A stretch of DNA of 64,000 nucleotides, taken from Fragum whitleyi. Lineage: Eukaryota > Mollusca > Bivalvia > Cardiida > Cardiidae. The stretch is taken from the NCBI GenBank assembly GCA_948146395.1, contig OX411544.1, positions 52,205,933-52,269,932 of the forward strand, in the 5' to 3' direction. The position numbers were made by a program, and so were the translations under genes. The notes beneath the pieces were generated by a model. The model searched no databases. It was not told the origin of the DNA and was given only the letters and a program-made list of their open reading frames with translations. Shown one piece after another: positions 46,501 through 57,781 of this stretch (the first letter of the stretch is position 1; each line of letters begins with the position of its first letter).

Positions 46501-49024
46501 TAGGAATGGCAATTGTTTTTCAAACCAGGACAGATTTCAAATATTAAGTACATTGTAATACCATTAACTACAGGCCTGAAGGACCTACAGCATATTAACA
46601 TCTACCAGTCCTTCCTAAAATCCACAGGTCTCCGGCCGGAGGACTGGTGTTACTGTCGATCCCTGACATAGTTACTACTTGGCCAGGAATCACGTTGATA
46701 CAGAGCTTCATATAGAGGGGGTATTTTGTAGGCCTAGTATTTTGGATTTTAAACCAAAGTATTACATTTAATGTATCACAAACCCTATGTTTTTGGTACC
46801 CACTGGAATGGTCTTGTGAAAAGGATTAAAAATGTGCCAACAACATAGGGCTTCATTGAGAAATAAAGATTTTAGACTGGCTTTACCCCCTCTTATGTAC
46901 CTCTGGCATGACCCAATTAAATGCTGACTTATTTGAAGGTTTGAAGCAAAGAATGCTGAAAAACATCAGGGATATTCTGGATCTTTTAAAAACCTGCTTA
47001 TATAAAAGCTATTGACAGCCGATTAAATTTTTACTTGGTTGTCAGTAACTAATTCATCTGCACATTTTTAAAAGATTTGCCATGTCCAGCAAATTCTCAA
47101 CATTTTTCCACACTTCTCTGCTTCAAACCAATACATGTATAAATCGGTCACATATTAACCCTATGTGCAGTCTGATATTAGTCTACACCACCTGTTTCTA
47201 ACTTTCAAACCAGAATTGTCATTAGATTTAGTTTTTCAAATAAAAATTGACCTTAAGTTGGGACTTTCAGTGCTTTTGCCCTTTGCTTTTGATGGAAATT
47301 TATAGCCAAAATTTATTCAGCATGACAAGGGTTAACAGAAATATTTACTATTCTCTGAAATTGTTGTGTCATCTGATTCTCTGCTGTGTACAAGTAGAGG
47401 AGGTATTTGGAAGTAAGCAGGGGTGTGGAAATATGCATTTTCTCCACTTGTCCCTGGACACGTAAAATGTGATTTTCTACTTGTACAATATCAACATGAA
47501 CTTGTCCGCACAAAACTGAATAGATAAGTAAGAGAAATTATTGTTTTTAAAAGAAGAAAATGCTGGAACCCAGCATTTTCTTGATTGAAAACAACATATT
47601 CTATCTTTTGATACAAAAATTTGGCTAATTAATCTCTTACCTTTATTAAGTACCATTCCAAGACTTGTCCTCCATTTGCTTATCCACGGACAAGTGGTAA
47701 AGAAAAATGTACTTGCCGGCAGGTAGAGAAACCTGTTTCAGACAAGTCCGGAGTGGGAATTCCACACCCCTGGTAAGATTAAAATATTTCAACAAAACTT
47801 GCACAAACCCTACATTGTGAGTACAAACTGGCATCTTCTTGTCAGTAGAACTTTGAATTGACTGTTTATTATATTGTTTCCAGATTATAATTACAGAATA
47901 TGTTAATGAGTGGTCATTGAATATCAAATTTATTAAACGAGTCATCTATAAATACATAATAAATAGATAAAAATGAGGCTGTGCTGAGTTTTTATCCGTT
48001 TTAGATGAGGAGTTTAAAAAAATGGTTTTATATGAGCACAAATTTGATATTCTAATGATAATATAACATGATTTATTGCGATAAATCAATGAAGTTAAAG
48101 AAATTCATCAGGTAAAATTATTATGCAAATCATATAACTACATTTTCATAATCAAGTCAGCAAAAGCATTATGACACCAAATATAGCATTGCTATATGTT
48201 CTTAGCTCATTTGCATAGATTTTCCACGAGTGTTATAGCACGTTATATTAAAAATATTGAACAGGGGAGTGGGTTAATTTTCACTAACACAACATATGTC
48301 ATATTATCAATGAAGAATAATTAATATAACTTGTACCATATTTATTCTTATAGATGATCTTTTCAGCTTTACAAAACATGGATAGGGAGCTTTTATTAAG
48401 CAACCAACTTCTGAAGCAAAATATCTATCAAATTACTATTTGATTTATCCCTTTTATATGAGGTAAATTTCCCCTAAAGAATCATTTAATTGATTGGTTA
48501 GAAGGATTTAGACTTAAATATGAGAAAAAGACTCCCAGCATTCCTCATAAGTAGTGTAGCTTCTATTTGGGAAAGCGTTCTTAGTTGAGAAAACGGTTTA
48601 CAGTAAAATTTTTGTTAAGAACCTTTTAAGGGACCGCCAAAAAAGGTCATTTATATGAAAATGTTTGTCATATACAATATTTCATGATAAACACAACAGA
48701 CCGTTTTAAAAGCATTTAAAGTTTGTCACATAATTCTAAATGAATCCTATGATGTTTGAACCTATAAGAATTATCTCAATGAGACGATTTTAATACGTTA
48801 CAAAATAATCTATGATAACAAATTATGTCCACTTGTTAAGAGATTCTGCTTATGTGAGATTGGCTTTTTATGATGATTACTTAATTCAAGTTTCACTGAA
48901 TTGAAGTGATTGCGCAAGCAATATTTTCTGTATTACCTTCAAGACACTCATTCAAGGACTCATAGTCACTGTATGTTCTTGTATCTGGTCGAGTGTTTGG
49001 CTGCACAAGTAAAATTGTATGGCT
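43404..49024 (-). CDS. ERH: Enhancer of rudimentary homolog (ERH)
   Basis: Minus-strand exons 49024-48937, 46233-46113 and 43503-43404 join in frame (phases 1 and 2) into 102 residues after the initiator Met; animal ERH is about 104. Recognisable blocks: [55 protein letters not shown] and [22 protein letters not shown] is a small conserved homodimeric nuclear protein linked to RNA processing and transcription. The segment after SCLV ([11 protein letters not shown]) differs from the human YRADTQTYQPY. The exon holding ATG must end exactly after it and was not found upstream. The introns contain SINE, MITE and LINE-tail insertions, but the exons are intact. Confidence 0.93.
44240..44700 (-). 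other. GC-richer, unique-looking segment in the last ERH intron
   Basis: Base composition differs from its neighbours. It has a palindromic GCGCATGCGC (NRF1-type core) and GTGACGTTA near 44515-44545. A minus-strand frame of about 44 codons ends SQSESESEM and a stop near 44322. It could be promoter-like DNA or the edge of an old element; no gene is claimed. Confidence 0.35.
44733..45848 (+). mobile_element. Tandem-repeat mobile element D, compound
   Basis: Two left ends occur: AACAAGAGGCCCAAGAGG with GCTCCACTGGC (44733), and AACAAGAGGACCAGAATGG with GCTCACCTGAA (44942). The core repeats GGGTCACCCAAGGAACATTC about every 160-180 bp. The right end GCCTTGGGAGCTAAAAAT follows a CACGACGGACAC tract. 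It lies in the last ERH intron. Confidence 0.7.
45235..45450 (+). repeat. V-SINE-like SINE, head-less, with 16-bp target duplication
   Basis: Runs from CCGACGGCGGCACTCATTC to AAACTCCATTCAATC plus AATC repeats. Direct repeats TTCATTGAAATTGGCC at 45219-45234 and 45451-45466. Confidence 0.9.
46070..46106 (+). repeat. Retroelement 3' tail next to an ERH splice donor
   Basis: ACCTTCATGAAATAAAGATT then TTATTATTATCATTAT, the same end as at 17481. It stops about 4 bp from the GT of the ERH exon 3 donor (46111-46112 on the minus strand). Confidence 0.7.
46113..46233 (-). CDS. ERH: ERH middle exon
   Basis: 121 nt from GTATTACAG|GT to TTAGT|GTGAGT. Encodes [19 protein letters not shown] and [20 protein letters not shown], the most conserved part of ERH. 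Confidence 0.96.
46271..46665. repeat. MITE with CAGGGTTTGACAC end and 5-bp target duplication
   Basis: Ends CAGGGTTTGACACTTA and TACTGTCGATCCCTG, with the inner hairpin GAAGCAATTGCTTTTGACAAGC. Direct repeats ACATA flank it. The sister copy is at 50178-50567. It lies in an ERH intron. Confidence 0.85.
46705..46915. repeat. MITE, AATAAAGATTTTAGA family
   Basis: AGAGGGGGTATTTTGTAGG at the left and TTACCCCCTCTTATGTACC at the right, with ACCCTATGTTTTTGG/CCAACAACATAGGG inside. Same family as 11850-12020. Confidence 0.7.
47418..47772. repeat. MITE with CAGGGGTGTGGAA ends and 5-bp target duplication
   Basis: CAGGGGTGTGGAA and TTCCACACCCCTG are perfect inverted ends, with direct repeats GTAAG at 47413-47417 and 47773-47777. 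Inside lie CACTTGTCCCTGGACACG and an AAAATGCTGG hairpin. CAG ends suggest a hAT-like origin (inference). Confidence 0.88.
48600..48895. repeat. Diverged AGTAAAACTTG-family MITE
   Basis: ACAGTAAAATTTTTGTTAAG, GGGACCGCCAAAAAAGGTC and AGAATTATCTCAATGAGACG follow the order seen at 15911, with many substitutions. It abuts ERH exon 2 on its intron side. Confidence 0.6.
48937..49024 (-). CDS. ERH: ERH exon with residues 2-30 and first base of Gly31
   Basis: 88 nt from ATATTTGCAG|AGC to GAAG|GTAATA. Encodes [20 protein letters not shown] and YESLNECLE. Phase 0 at its start means the Met codon ends the previous exon. Confidence 0.94.
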
Positions 49025-49254
49025 CTGCAAATATATGAAGGAAGGAGTAATTAACTGGTCTTTATAACCGGGTTTTAGTTTGACATCAATAAAACGAGGT
49101 CCCAAGGACTCAATAGTTTGACTCAAAGGCTTCCTTGTTCAAGTTTTGTGAGTCCCTGCTTTAAATGTGGACTATTTTCTTTTTTACTATCCTCATGTTT
49201 TTGTATAACTGTAAAAAAATCTGGGTTAAACTACATAAGGAATGGCATACAAAT

Positions 49255-49492
49255 GAGCCTGTGTGTGACATTTCCAACAATTTGAAATGCTTGTGAGGTG
49301 TAAACACTGAGAGGCGTAGACAGCCACAACTTGTAAATATGAATTAACCTGATGGTCTACAGATACTTGAAGACCTTTTATCGGTAGTAAGGGCATAGTG
49401 AAGACTCTGGACAGACTTTGCAGATGCACAGGCTGGTCAGAGTCTTTGCTTTGCACTTATCTGAAATTGTTGGAATTGTCACGCACTGGCTC
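49255..49492. repeat. GAGCCTGTGTGTGAC-family MITE
   Basis: Ends GAGCCTGTGTGTGACATTTC and GGAATTGTCACGCACTGGCTC are inverted copies; very close to the copy at 15457. Confidence 0.85.
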
Positions 49493-50177
49493 CAATTTAT
49501 TTCTTAGTATCAACTTCGGAGGAAAATTGAAGACTGTTTTAAAACAGTCTTCAATTTATCTCTGAAGTTGATCCCCACAGGATCCTAAGGACTTGTATCA
49601 TGATCAATTGAGAGTCCTGGCAACTTATTTAAGAGTCTCAGATTTTCAAAGCCTGTGTTCCTTAAAACCATGTTGTAAATTGTGTCACACCAATTAGCAT
49701 GAAAATCTAAGCCCTTATCCTACTTTAACTAAATCTTATTTCAAACAAATTACCCTTCTTTTTTGACAATGCATGTCTATTTCAGTCAGTAAGGCAGAAA
49801 TGATCAAATGATAATTAATAAGTAGAAAGCAGGAAGTGTAGCCTAAGATCAGACTGCATATTTGTGAAGGTTGATCTGAATCTATTATTGTCTCATATTT
49901 ATCCTTAAATATTTGCCTCAGAAACGTCAACCTTCACTTGAAAAATGTGATACATGTATACCTTTAATCAACAGCACTAATTACAAGTGCCATCACACCA
50001 CTGAAGTGTTGGATAAATGTAAAAAATCTAAATCCAAAAAGGGGCATATCTCTTCCAAAATTATTTCAGAGTTATCCCCCTAATAGTCTTTGCCTTGATA
50101 CTCTGGACCGTTAAAGAAACACTTTGGCAATATTTCTATCAGGGAACATTTTGACAACATTTCTTAAAGATATATCC

Positions 50178-50567
50178 CAGGGATCAACACTAACACCATT
50201 CCTTGGGCCCCCGAGACCTTTGGATTTTAGGAAGGACTGGTGAATGTAGCTATGCTGCAGGTCCTTCATGCCTGTAGTTTATCGCAGTACTTAGTATTTC
50301 AAATCTGTCATGTTTTAAAATAATTGACTTTCCAATACTAATATTTGCATTACCTAGATGGAAAACTTTGAAGAAAAAGAAGAAATTGCTTGTCAAAACC
50401 AATTTCTTCTTTTCTAATGAAGTTTTCCTTGCAATTTATTCCCTAAATTGCTTAAAAATTAAACATGGTTTTCATGAAGGACCCGTTGTTATTCTGGAGG
50501 ACCTATAATAATTTTGGCAAACAGGTCCTTCAGGCTGGTGACAAAAAGAAATTAGTGTCAAACCCTG
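50178..50567. repeat. MITE with CAGGG ends and 5-bp target duplication
   Basis: CAGGGATCAACAC at the left and GTGTCAAACCCTG at the right, direct repeats TATCC at 50173-50177 and 50568-50572, and inner hairpin GAAGAAATTGCTTGTC. Inverted relative to the copy at 46271. Confidence 0.85.
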
Positions 50568-52916
50568 TATCCTGTTTTTAAATATCAAATCAGAGGTGAA
50601 GATACACTTACTCTAAAACTTTCATATTACACCCTGATTATCCTATGGTTGATATACATGTGTAATTTCTTCAACAACCCGAGTTAAACTTATTCACAAG
50701 TATGTACATGTATCTGTTTCTACCGTTCATTAAATTTAGTTTGAGTCTCAATATGCCTATGTTTATACTACCACTATGAGGACTATGATGAAAAATACAA
50801 ATTAGTTCTTTTTTGTGTTATCCTTATAATGAGCGAATGCAATTAAATTTCGCCCTACATGATGAGTGGGCGTTTTAAGTTCATGTGTTCATCTCTCCTG
50901 CAAATTATGCGGAAAATTAAATCGTGCAAAATCATTTCTAAGTATACAGTATTGTCAAAATGTGATTCTTTGAAATGTGCTCCTGTATTCAATCATTCTT
51001 AATTTTGGAATATTCTGATATCTCAAGTTATTTGCAAATTGTCAGAAATATTTTTAAAAAAAATTATATGCATAGTTGAAATTGTTTTTGCTCTACTGGC
51101 GTCATGTAATCCACTTTTAAAATGATTCTAGGTTGAAAGAAAGACCTCTCTTTGATTTTGTAAGTCTGTTTCAGTAGTGTGGAGTATCAGGGACTCTAAA
51201 TATAAAGGGATATGCAATGTGCTATTAGATACACCCTGATATCAATCTTAACTCTGGTATTGATATCTGTGACATGCGCACACAGGTAGACGCCTTAATT
51301 TTTCTTTTCTTCCATTTAACTCCATGTCTCTGAATTACTTCTGTTTACTTTCGTTTACTTTATTTCATTAACAGCTCGTCATTTAGCGATATGATGATAA
51401 GACAATCTGCTTTTCACAGATTGCAATTTTAATTGCCTTGTCTGATAAGAATGTAGAATTTTTTATTTATATTTTTTCGCCAAAGTTGGATAAGAATAAA
51501 TGATTTAAACATGTATTTATTCCTCTTCGGAGCACTTTCTTTCTATTGTCAATATCAATCCAATTATCTTAACCCTTTGCTGTTTAATCCCTGCTTTTTA
51601 CATGCCTGTGATTTTATGATTGAGAAAACATTGTGAAAAAAGAAGAAATTGCTTCTGACAAGCAAATAATTTATCAAATTGAATCCACTTTAAATGTTCG
51701 TCTGCAAGACCTTTGAATTAGGACAGTTCCAAAATTTTGTAAAACAGGACAGTGTTAACTTTGAATCAACAGATACAGAGGGACAATAATTCATAATTGG
51801 CCGTGTAATGAGCTGAACATGGAAGCTCAAATATTGACGTCTCAGTACTAAAAGGCTGAAAGTGTTTGTCTTGGTATAAACATTTATGATCCTATAGAAC
51901 CCGACTCAGTCAACTGGCATGATTAACAATATTCTATGGTGTGTGTTGAACTATCCATAAAAGTGTCAAGTTAAAACAACTGATTCTGCCGTATACCAAC
52001 ATGACTCCATGAAGACTGGTACGAGAACTGTTGTTTCAGAAATTAACAATTGGGTATCAAATTGAAATAAACATCTAAGCTGTATATTGGTATCTTTTAA
52101 ATTTGGAAAGCTGCAGCCTTTCCAGTACCCTGAAACCAATTACTGAAGACTGATGTATATCCGGTAATCAAATATAATTACTAATTAGCAAATGATACAC
52201 ATAGGCCGATATCCCTCGTTCAGACTATACAATAGCAATATTTTCCCTATAACTATAGCACTTTCTCTATGAATGAATAAATAATGATAAAAAAAAAGAT
52301 AAAAAACTTTTTTGAACTTTAAAAGACTTTGGCCAAATCATCATAGCCGCCCATTCTAATATCATTTTTTAGCAGGGTTCATGTAGAGGAAATGTGAACA
52401 GGCAGACAGACCAACGGATGCTTGACAAATGATCAGAATTCTCAGTTTTCTCATCTACTTGTTAACTTTTGCATAATTCATCAAAAGCATCATCTAAAAG
52501 TGTTGAAATGGTATTTAGGGGGAAAATGATTATCATGTAAATCAATGTCCTTTCTTCTCAACCGATTTGCATTTTAATTTTCCATTAAATTTTCGTACCG
52601 TTCAGTCTAGAAATTGTTTGGACTTGGACGAGTATAAAATGTATTCACAAATAAGGACCCCCAGAAAAGCTTGCGATATAAACACGGCTTATCAAATGCT
52701 TAACAATTTTACCTATGACTTACACATGGCACATTTTTTAACATGATGTACAATCTTCGCTAAAAAAGATAATTTGTCCAAGTTCAGACATGATAGATTT
52801 TTACATTAAACATCGGAATTACAGTATTTAAGCCTTAGCTTCCATGCTTTCATAGTCCGCATATCAGCGATTTCTGTTATGTGCTTACTAATAACAAGTG
52901 CATGTTGTATTGCGAT

Positions 52917-53130
52917 TGATTGAATGGAGTTTAACGTCACTTTCAACATTATTTCAGTTATATCGCGGTGGCTGGAGCACCTAACAATGGTTTCTCTCAC
53001 CAGTACAACCACCACATTCTTTCCTAGCCTCCAGCTACTATCTCACATAGGTCTACGATTATCAACCCATTGGTGAGAGACAAATAGTCGGAAAGAATGA
53101 GTGCCGCCGTCAGGGATCGAACCCTGGGTC
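52917..53130 (-). repeat. V-SINE-like SINE, truncated, with 10-bp target duplication
   Basis: Same body as at 28675, cut within the tRNA-like head just beyond the B box (GATCGAACCCTGG). Direct repeats GTATTGCGAT at 52907-52916 and 53131-53140. Confidence 0.88.
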
Positions 53131-53386
53131 GTATTGCGATGCAATACAGTAGTCCCCCACCGGATAACAAAAAAATCCTTTCTTATAATATATCTCCTAC
53201 TTACTAGATCTATAACTGTATACAAAATTTGAAGTTCCTAGCACATTAGGTTTTGAACAAAATGTCCAAAACAAAAGTATAAGAGTAAAAACAACCAATG
53301 GCAAAAACTCCAAAAGTGGGTGGAGAAGAATGATTCTTGTACATGCCACTTGTCCTCAATGAGATCTATAAGTGTACCCAGTTTGA

Positions 53387-53671
53387 TTTGATTTGAATTG
53401 GGGTTTAACGTCGCTTTCAACAATCTTTCAGTTATATCGCGACGACTGGAGCACCTAACGATGGATTCCTGGTATTTCTCACACCAATACTACCACCACA
53501 TCCCTTTCCTAGCCTCCAGTTGCTATTCCACATAGGTTTACGATTATCTACCCATTGGTGGAAGACAAATGTCGGAAAGGATAAGTGCCGCGGCCGGGGA
53601 TCGAACCCGTACGAATATAGACCCCTGGATTAGAAGTCTGGCGCGCTACCAACTGCGCTATTGCCGCGGCT
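53387..53671 (-). repeat. Full-length tRNA-headed SINE with 15-bp target duplication
   Basis: Minus strand: A box TAGCGCAGTTGGTAGCGCG, B box GGTTCGATCCC, conserved body, tail GGGGTTTAACGTCGC inverted. Direct repeats GTGTACCCAGTTTGA at 53372-53386 and 53672-53686. Confidence 0.92.
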
Positions 53672-54413
53672 GTGTACCCAGTTTGAAGTTGCTAGCACTG
53701 ATGGCTCAGGGGATATGGTCCGGACAAAAATGTCAGGATAAAAAACAACAACGGACAATAACTAAAAAAGTGGATGTGGCAGAGTAACAGTTCTTGAGCA
53801 TTACACTTCTTCTCAATGAGATCTACCAGTGTACAAAGTTTGAAGTTGCTAGGAAGTTGCTAGGTCTTATGGTTTAGGAGATAAGAACGGGACAAAAATG
53901 TAAGGATAGAAACAACAAAGGGCAATAACTCAAAAAGTGGACATGGCAGAGTGACAGTTCTTGTACATGACACTTGTCCTCAATGATATCTATAAGTGTA
54001 GCAAGTTTGAAGTTTCTAGCACTTATGGTTTAGAAGAAGATATTTTCCGGACAAAAATGTAAAGGTAAAAACAACAAAGGGCAATAACTCAAAAAGTGGG
54101 TGTGGCAGAGTAACAGTTCTTGTACATGACACTTGTCCTCAATAAGATCTATACGTGTACAAAGTTTAAAGTTGCTAGCACATATAGTTTAGGAGATATG
54201 ATCCGGACAAGAATGTAAGACTAAAAACAACAAAGGGCAATAACTCAAAAAGTGGACATGGCAGAGCAACAGTTCTTGTACATGACACTTGTCCGCGATA
54301 AGATCTATCAGTGTACAATGTTTGAAGTTGCTAGCACTTATCGTTTAGGAGATATGATTCGGACAAAAATGTTGAAGTTGCTAGCACTTATAGTTTAGGA
54401 GATATGATCCGGA

Positions 54414-57109
54414 GTAACAGTGTAACGTGTCCCCCTGGTTAACGTGTCCCCGGGGACAGGTTACCCCGGGGTAACCTGTCCCCCCCTGGGGTAACATGTC
54501 CCCCCCATGGAAAACATTATTTCTTATCAAAATTTTAATTTTTCATTCATGCTATTTTGTATAACTCTAAATCAATTTAAAAAAAAAAAACATATAAAAA
54601 GTATATCTGTATTTTTGAGTGGTTTTCAATTCTTCAAACCAAAATATAATTTGCTTACTATGATTATCTAATCAAATCAATTTTCCTTTTTTTTTTATTA
54701 TTATTATCATAGTAGTCAATCTTGGTATTTTATGCAAATATTTGAAAGTTTAATGAGAAAAATATAAAAAAAAAACCTTTTAGTGTGTGTGTGTGGGGGG
54801 GGGGGGGACACGTTACCCCGGGGTAACCTGTCCCCCTATTCAAAATGCTTTTATTCATTTGATTTCACCTTCCAGTCATTCTATTTTCTTAAGAAATTAT
54901 CATTTGATATTCATTGAAAAATATTTCATTCATTTTTTTTTTAAAATTGATGCTTTTTTTAAAGAAGAATCTTAGCGCTTGAACATTTTAATTTTTTGCA
55001 ATATTACTTTTGCAATATCTAAGTTTATTCAAGTCCATATTTAGATTGATAAATAGTATTTATTAACATATCATGTTAATATTGCAGTTTTTTAATAAGA
55101 AAGCAACATGACAAAATCATTCAATGCTTATGGAATAGGGGGACAGGTTACCCCGGGGTAACCTGGCCCCCTATTCCAAATACTTTTTTCATTAAAGATA
55201 TCACCTTCCAGTCATTCTTTTTTATTAAGAAAGATATTCTTAGAAAATTTCCTCAATGGATATGTATGTTTATATTGCTTTTTTTGTACCTTTTTAAAGA
55301 AAAATTTTAGCACTTGAATTTTTTTTATTATTGCATCATTTCGATTTTTTCAGAGTCTGTTATTTGATTGAATAATAGGTTTTAAAAACACAATTATCAT
55401 GTCAGTATTGCAGTTTTGATAAGAAAACAACATGTCAATTGACAAATTGTTAAAACTTGTATTTTGGAAAGGGGGACAGGTTACCCAAGCCTGGGTAACT
55501 TGTCCCCAGGGGACATGTTACCCCGGGGTAACCTGTCCTCCATTCCAAGTGCTATTTTTCGTTAAAGATATCACCTTCCATTTGTTCTTTTTTTAATTAG
55601 GAATGTATGGTATGATATACTTTGAACATTCCCTCAAAGAATATGTATGTAAAATATATTTTGAAATGTGTTGCTTTTCAAGAGGAATCTAAGCCAGTGC
55701 AATTTTCTTATTATTTGCATCATTTCAATTTTTTTCCAAGTCCATGGTTTGAATGATACAAAGCTTTATGAACATATAATATTAATATGGCAGTTTTGAT
55801 AAGAAAACAACATGACAAATAATTCAAAACTTTTTTCTTTTGAAAGGGGGACAGGTTGCCCAAGCCAGGGAAACATGTCCCCAGGGACAGGTTACCCCAG
55901 CTTGGGTAACATGTCCCCCCCCCCCCCCCCTTATACATACACATAGGGCCTACACTCTCAATGAATTTTCTAATAAGTGAATAATTTTTGTAGTAAGAAC
56001 AGATGTGATATAATAAAGACTATAAAATAACTTTCAAAGAAAAGAAATTGTTTTTGTAATCTTTTGTGAAAATTCCTGGTTAACATGTTAGCAATGTTTT
56101 CCCAGGCTGGGGTAACATTTTTTAGAGACAAGTGACCACAGCTTGGAAAATCTTACATGTACCCAAAACAATTCAGAATAAATTAGAAAGAGAAAATATT
56201 TTGGTAAATTTGTGCACAGATCATTGTTGAAAACCATTTTAGAGGTGGGACAGGTTACCCAGGCCTGGGTAACGTGTCCCCGGGGACAGGTTACCCCAGC
56301 TTGGGTAACCTGTCCTCCCCTAGACATACACATACACTCACAATAAAATTTCTAATAAGTGAATAACTAATTTGTATAACAGTTTTGATATAAAAGAGAC
56401 TATCATTCAGTTTTCAAATAAAGAAAAATGTATTTGCAATTTTTTTTTAATAAATCCTCATTAACAACCTTTTTTTGTGTTTTCACTGGGTTAACAGGCC
56501 TTGGTAACATGTTTCAGAGACAAGTGACCACAGCTTTGGAAACCTTACCCCCAAACAATTTGAAATATTATTAAATAATTGAAAACAAATGGGTTTATTT
56601 TTGCATATATCATTGCTGACAGCAGTTTTGGGGGTGGGACAGGTTACCCAGGCCTGGGTAACGTGTCCCAGGGGACAGGTTACCCCAGCTTGGGTAACGT
56701 GTCCCCCCAAATACACAAAGAAAAAAATCATGCTTTGACTAATTTTTCTAAAGACAAGATCATTCTTAGATATGTCCATAGTTATGATGACATTAAACAA
56801 TTATTTTTCTAAAAAAAAAAAAGTTTAATTGTTATAATACTTATCATGAAAAATATAAAAATCCTTCAGGACTGAAACAGTTCACAAAACAGATTAAAAT
56901 TACATACAGATCAAAGAAAGGGACTTGTAACGCATAGAATAAAAATATCTAGGTAAAAGAAATATGACTAAATATTGGTTTACAATAACTGTAGGGGGGG
57001 ACAGGTTACCCCAGCTGATTTCTAGGGTAACATGTCCCCGGGGACAGGTTACCCCGGGGTAACGTGTCCCCGGGGACACGTTACCCAGGGGACAGGTCAC
57101 CCTGGGACA
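54414..57109. repeat. Array of GC-rich palindromes in AT-rich spacers, with 5-bp target duplication
   Basis: GGGGACAGGTTACCCC and its inverse recur at about 54430-54500, 54805-54835, 55138-55172, 55472-55533, 55850-55920, 56248-56315, 56636-56706 and 56995-57105, about 330-400 bp apart. Spacers are AT-rich and related (TCACCTTCCAGTCATTCT recurs). CCGGA lies at both edges (54409-54413, 57110-57114), splitting a unit of element H. It looks like head-to-tail copies of a MITE with GGGGACAGGTTACC ends. Confidence 0.8.
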
Positions 57110-57781
57110 CCGGACAAGAATGTAAGGCTAAAAACAACAAAGGGCATTAACTCAAAAAGTGGGTGTGGCAGAGTTATGGATCTTGAACATGACACTTCTC
57201 CTCAATGAGATCTATAAATGTACACAGTTTGAAGTTGCTAGCACACATAGTTTAGGAGATATGTTCCGGACAAGAATGTAAGGGTAAAAACAACAAAGGG
57301 CAATAACTCAAAAAGAGGGCGTGGCAGAGTAACGATTCTTGAACATGACACTTCTCCTCAATGAGATCTATAAGTGTACCAAGTTTGAAGTTGCTAGCTC
57401 ATATGGTTTAGAAGATATAGCCCGGACAAAAGTGTGACAGACAGACGGACAGGCGGATGGACAGACAGACAGACGGAATCGAGCAAACCTATAGTCCCCA
57501 AACCGGTAACCGGTGGGGGACTAATAAGGACTTTTTAAAGAGACTGCATATTTGCTTTCCTAATCTTCCTTAGGGTTCTCGGGGCTAGTGAAACTGTGCG
57601 ACATATTAAACAGTAAGCTTAATTTTCTCTGCCTTCATGATAATGATAAAACTGTGAGCGCCATACCGTACACTATCCAGTGAACCCTGTATTACTTGTG
57701 TTTCAAAATTGAGGCTATAATTGCCAGTGATTTGTTTTCCCAAACATAGTAGCTGATACAGGGTTTCACCAAAAATATCTT

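Larger units (their letters stand above)
49025..52906. other. Region upstream of ERH; MITEs, no first exon found
   Basis: It should hold the ERH Met exon and promoter unless these lie beyond the large element at 53151. A minus-strand ATG followed by a good GT donor was sought and not found. Contains MITEs at 49255-49492 and 50178-50567 and hairpins near 49518-49566 and 51410-51440 (AATCTGCTTTTCACAGATT). The rest is AT-rich and unassigned. Confidence 0.45.
53151..57522 (+). mobile_element. Compound tandem-repeat element H, with SINE and palindrome block inside
   Basis: Inverted ends AGTCCCCCACCGGATAAC (53151) and GTAACCGGTGGGGGACT (57506-57522). The core is about 135-140-bp units marked by GTTTGAAGTTGCTAGCAC and AACAACAAAGGGCAATAAC. 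Near the right end are a GACAGACGGACAGGCGG tract and hairpin ACCGGTAACCGGT, followed by ACTAATAAGG. Same plan as elements A-E. A SINE (53387) and a 2.7-kb palindromic block (54414) are inserted in it. Confidence 0.8.

Noticed and set aside
48893..49126. Continuous 77-codon minus frame as a complete small protein
   Set aside because: Only the middle part is ERH; the rest reads into introns at a good acceptor (TTTGCAG) and donor (GTAATA).
54414..57109. CRISPR-like reading of regularly spaced palindromes
   Set aside because: Spacers are about 300 bp, AT-rich and mutually related, the setting is a eukaryotic genome, and the block has a target duplication. It is a transposon or satellite array.
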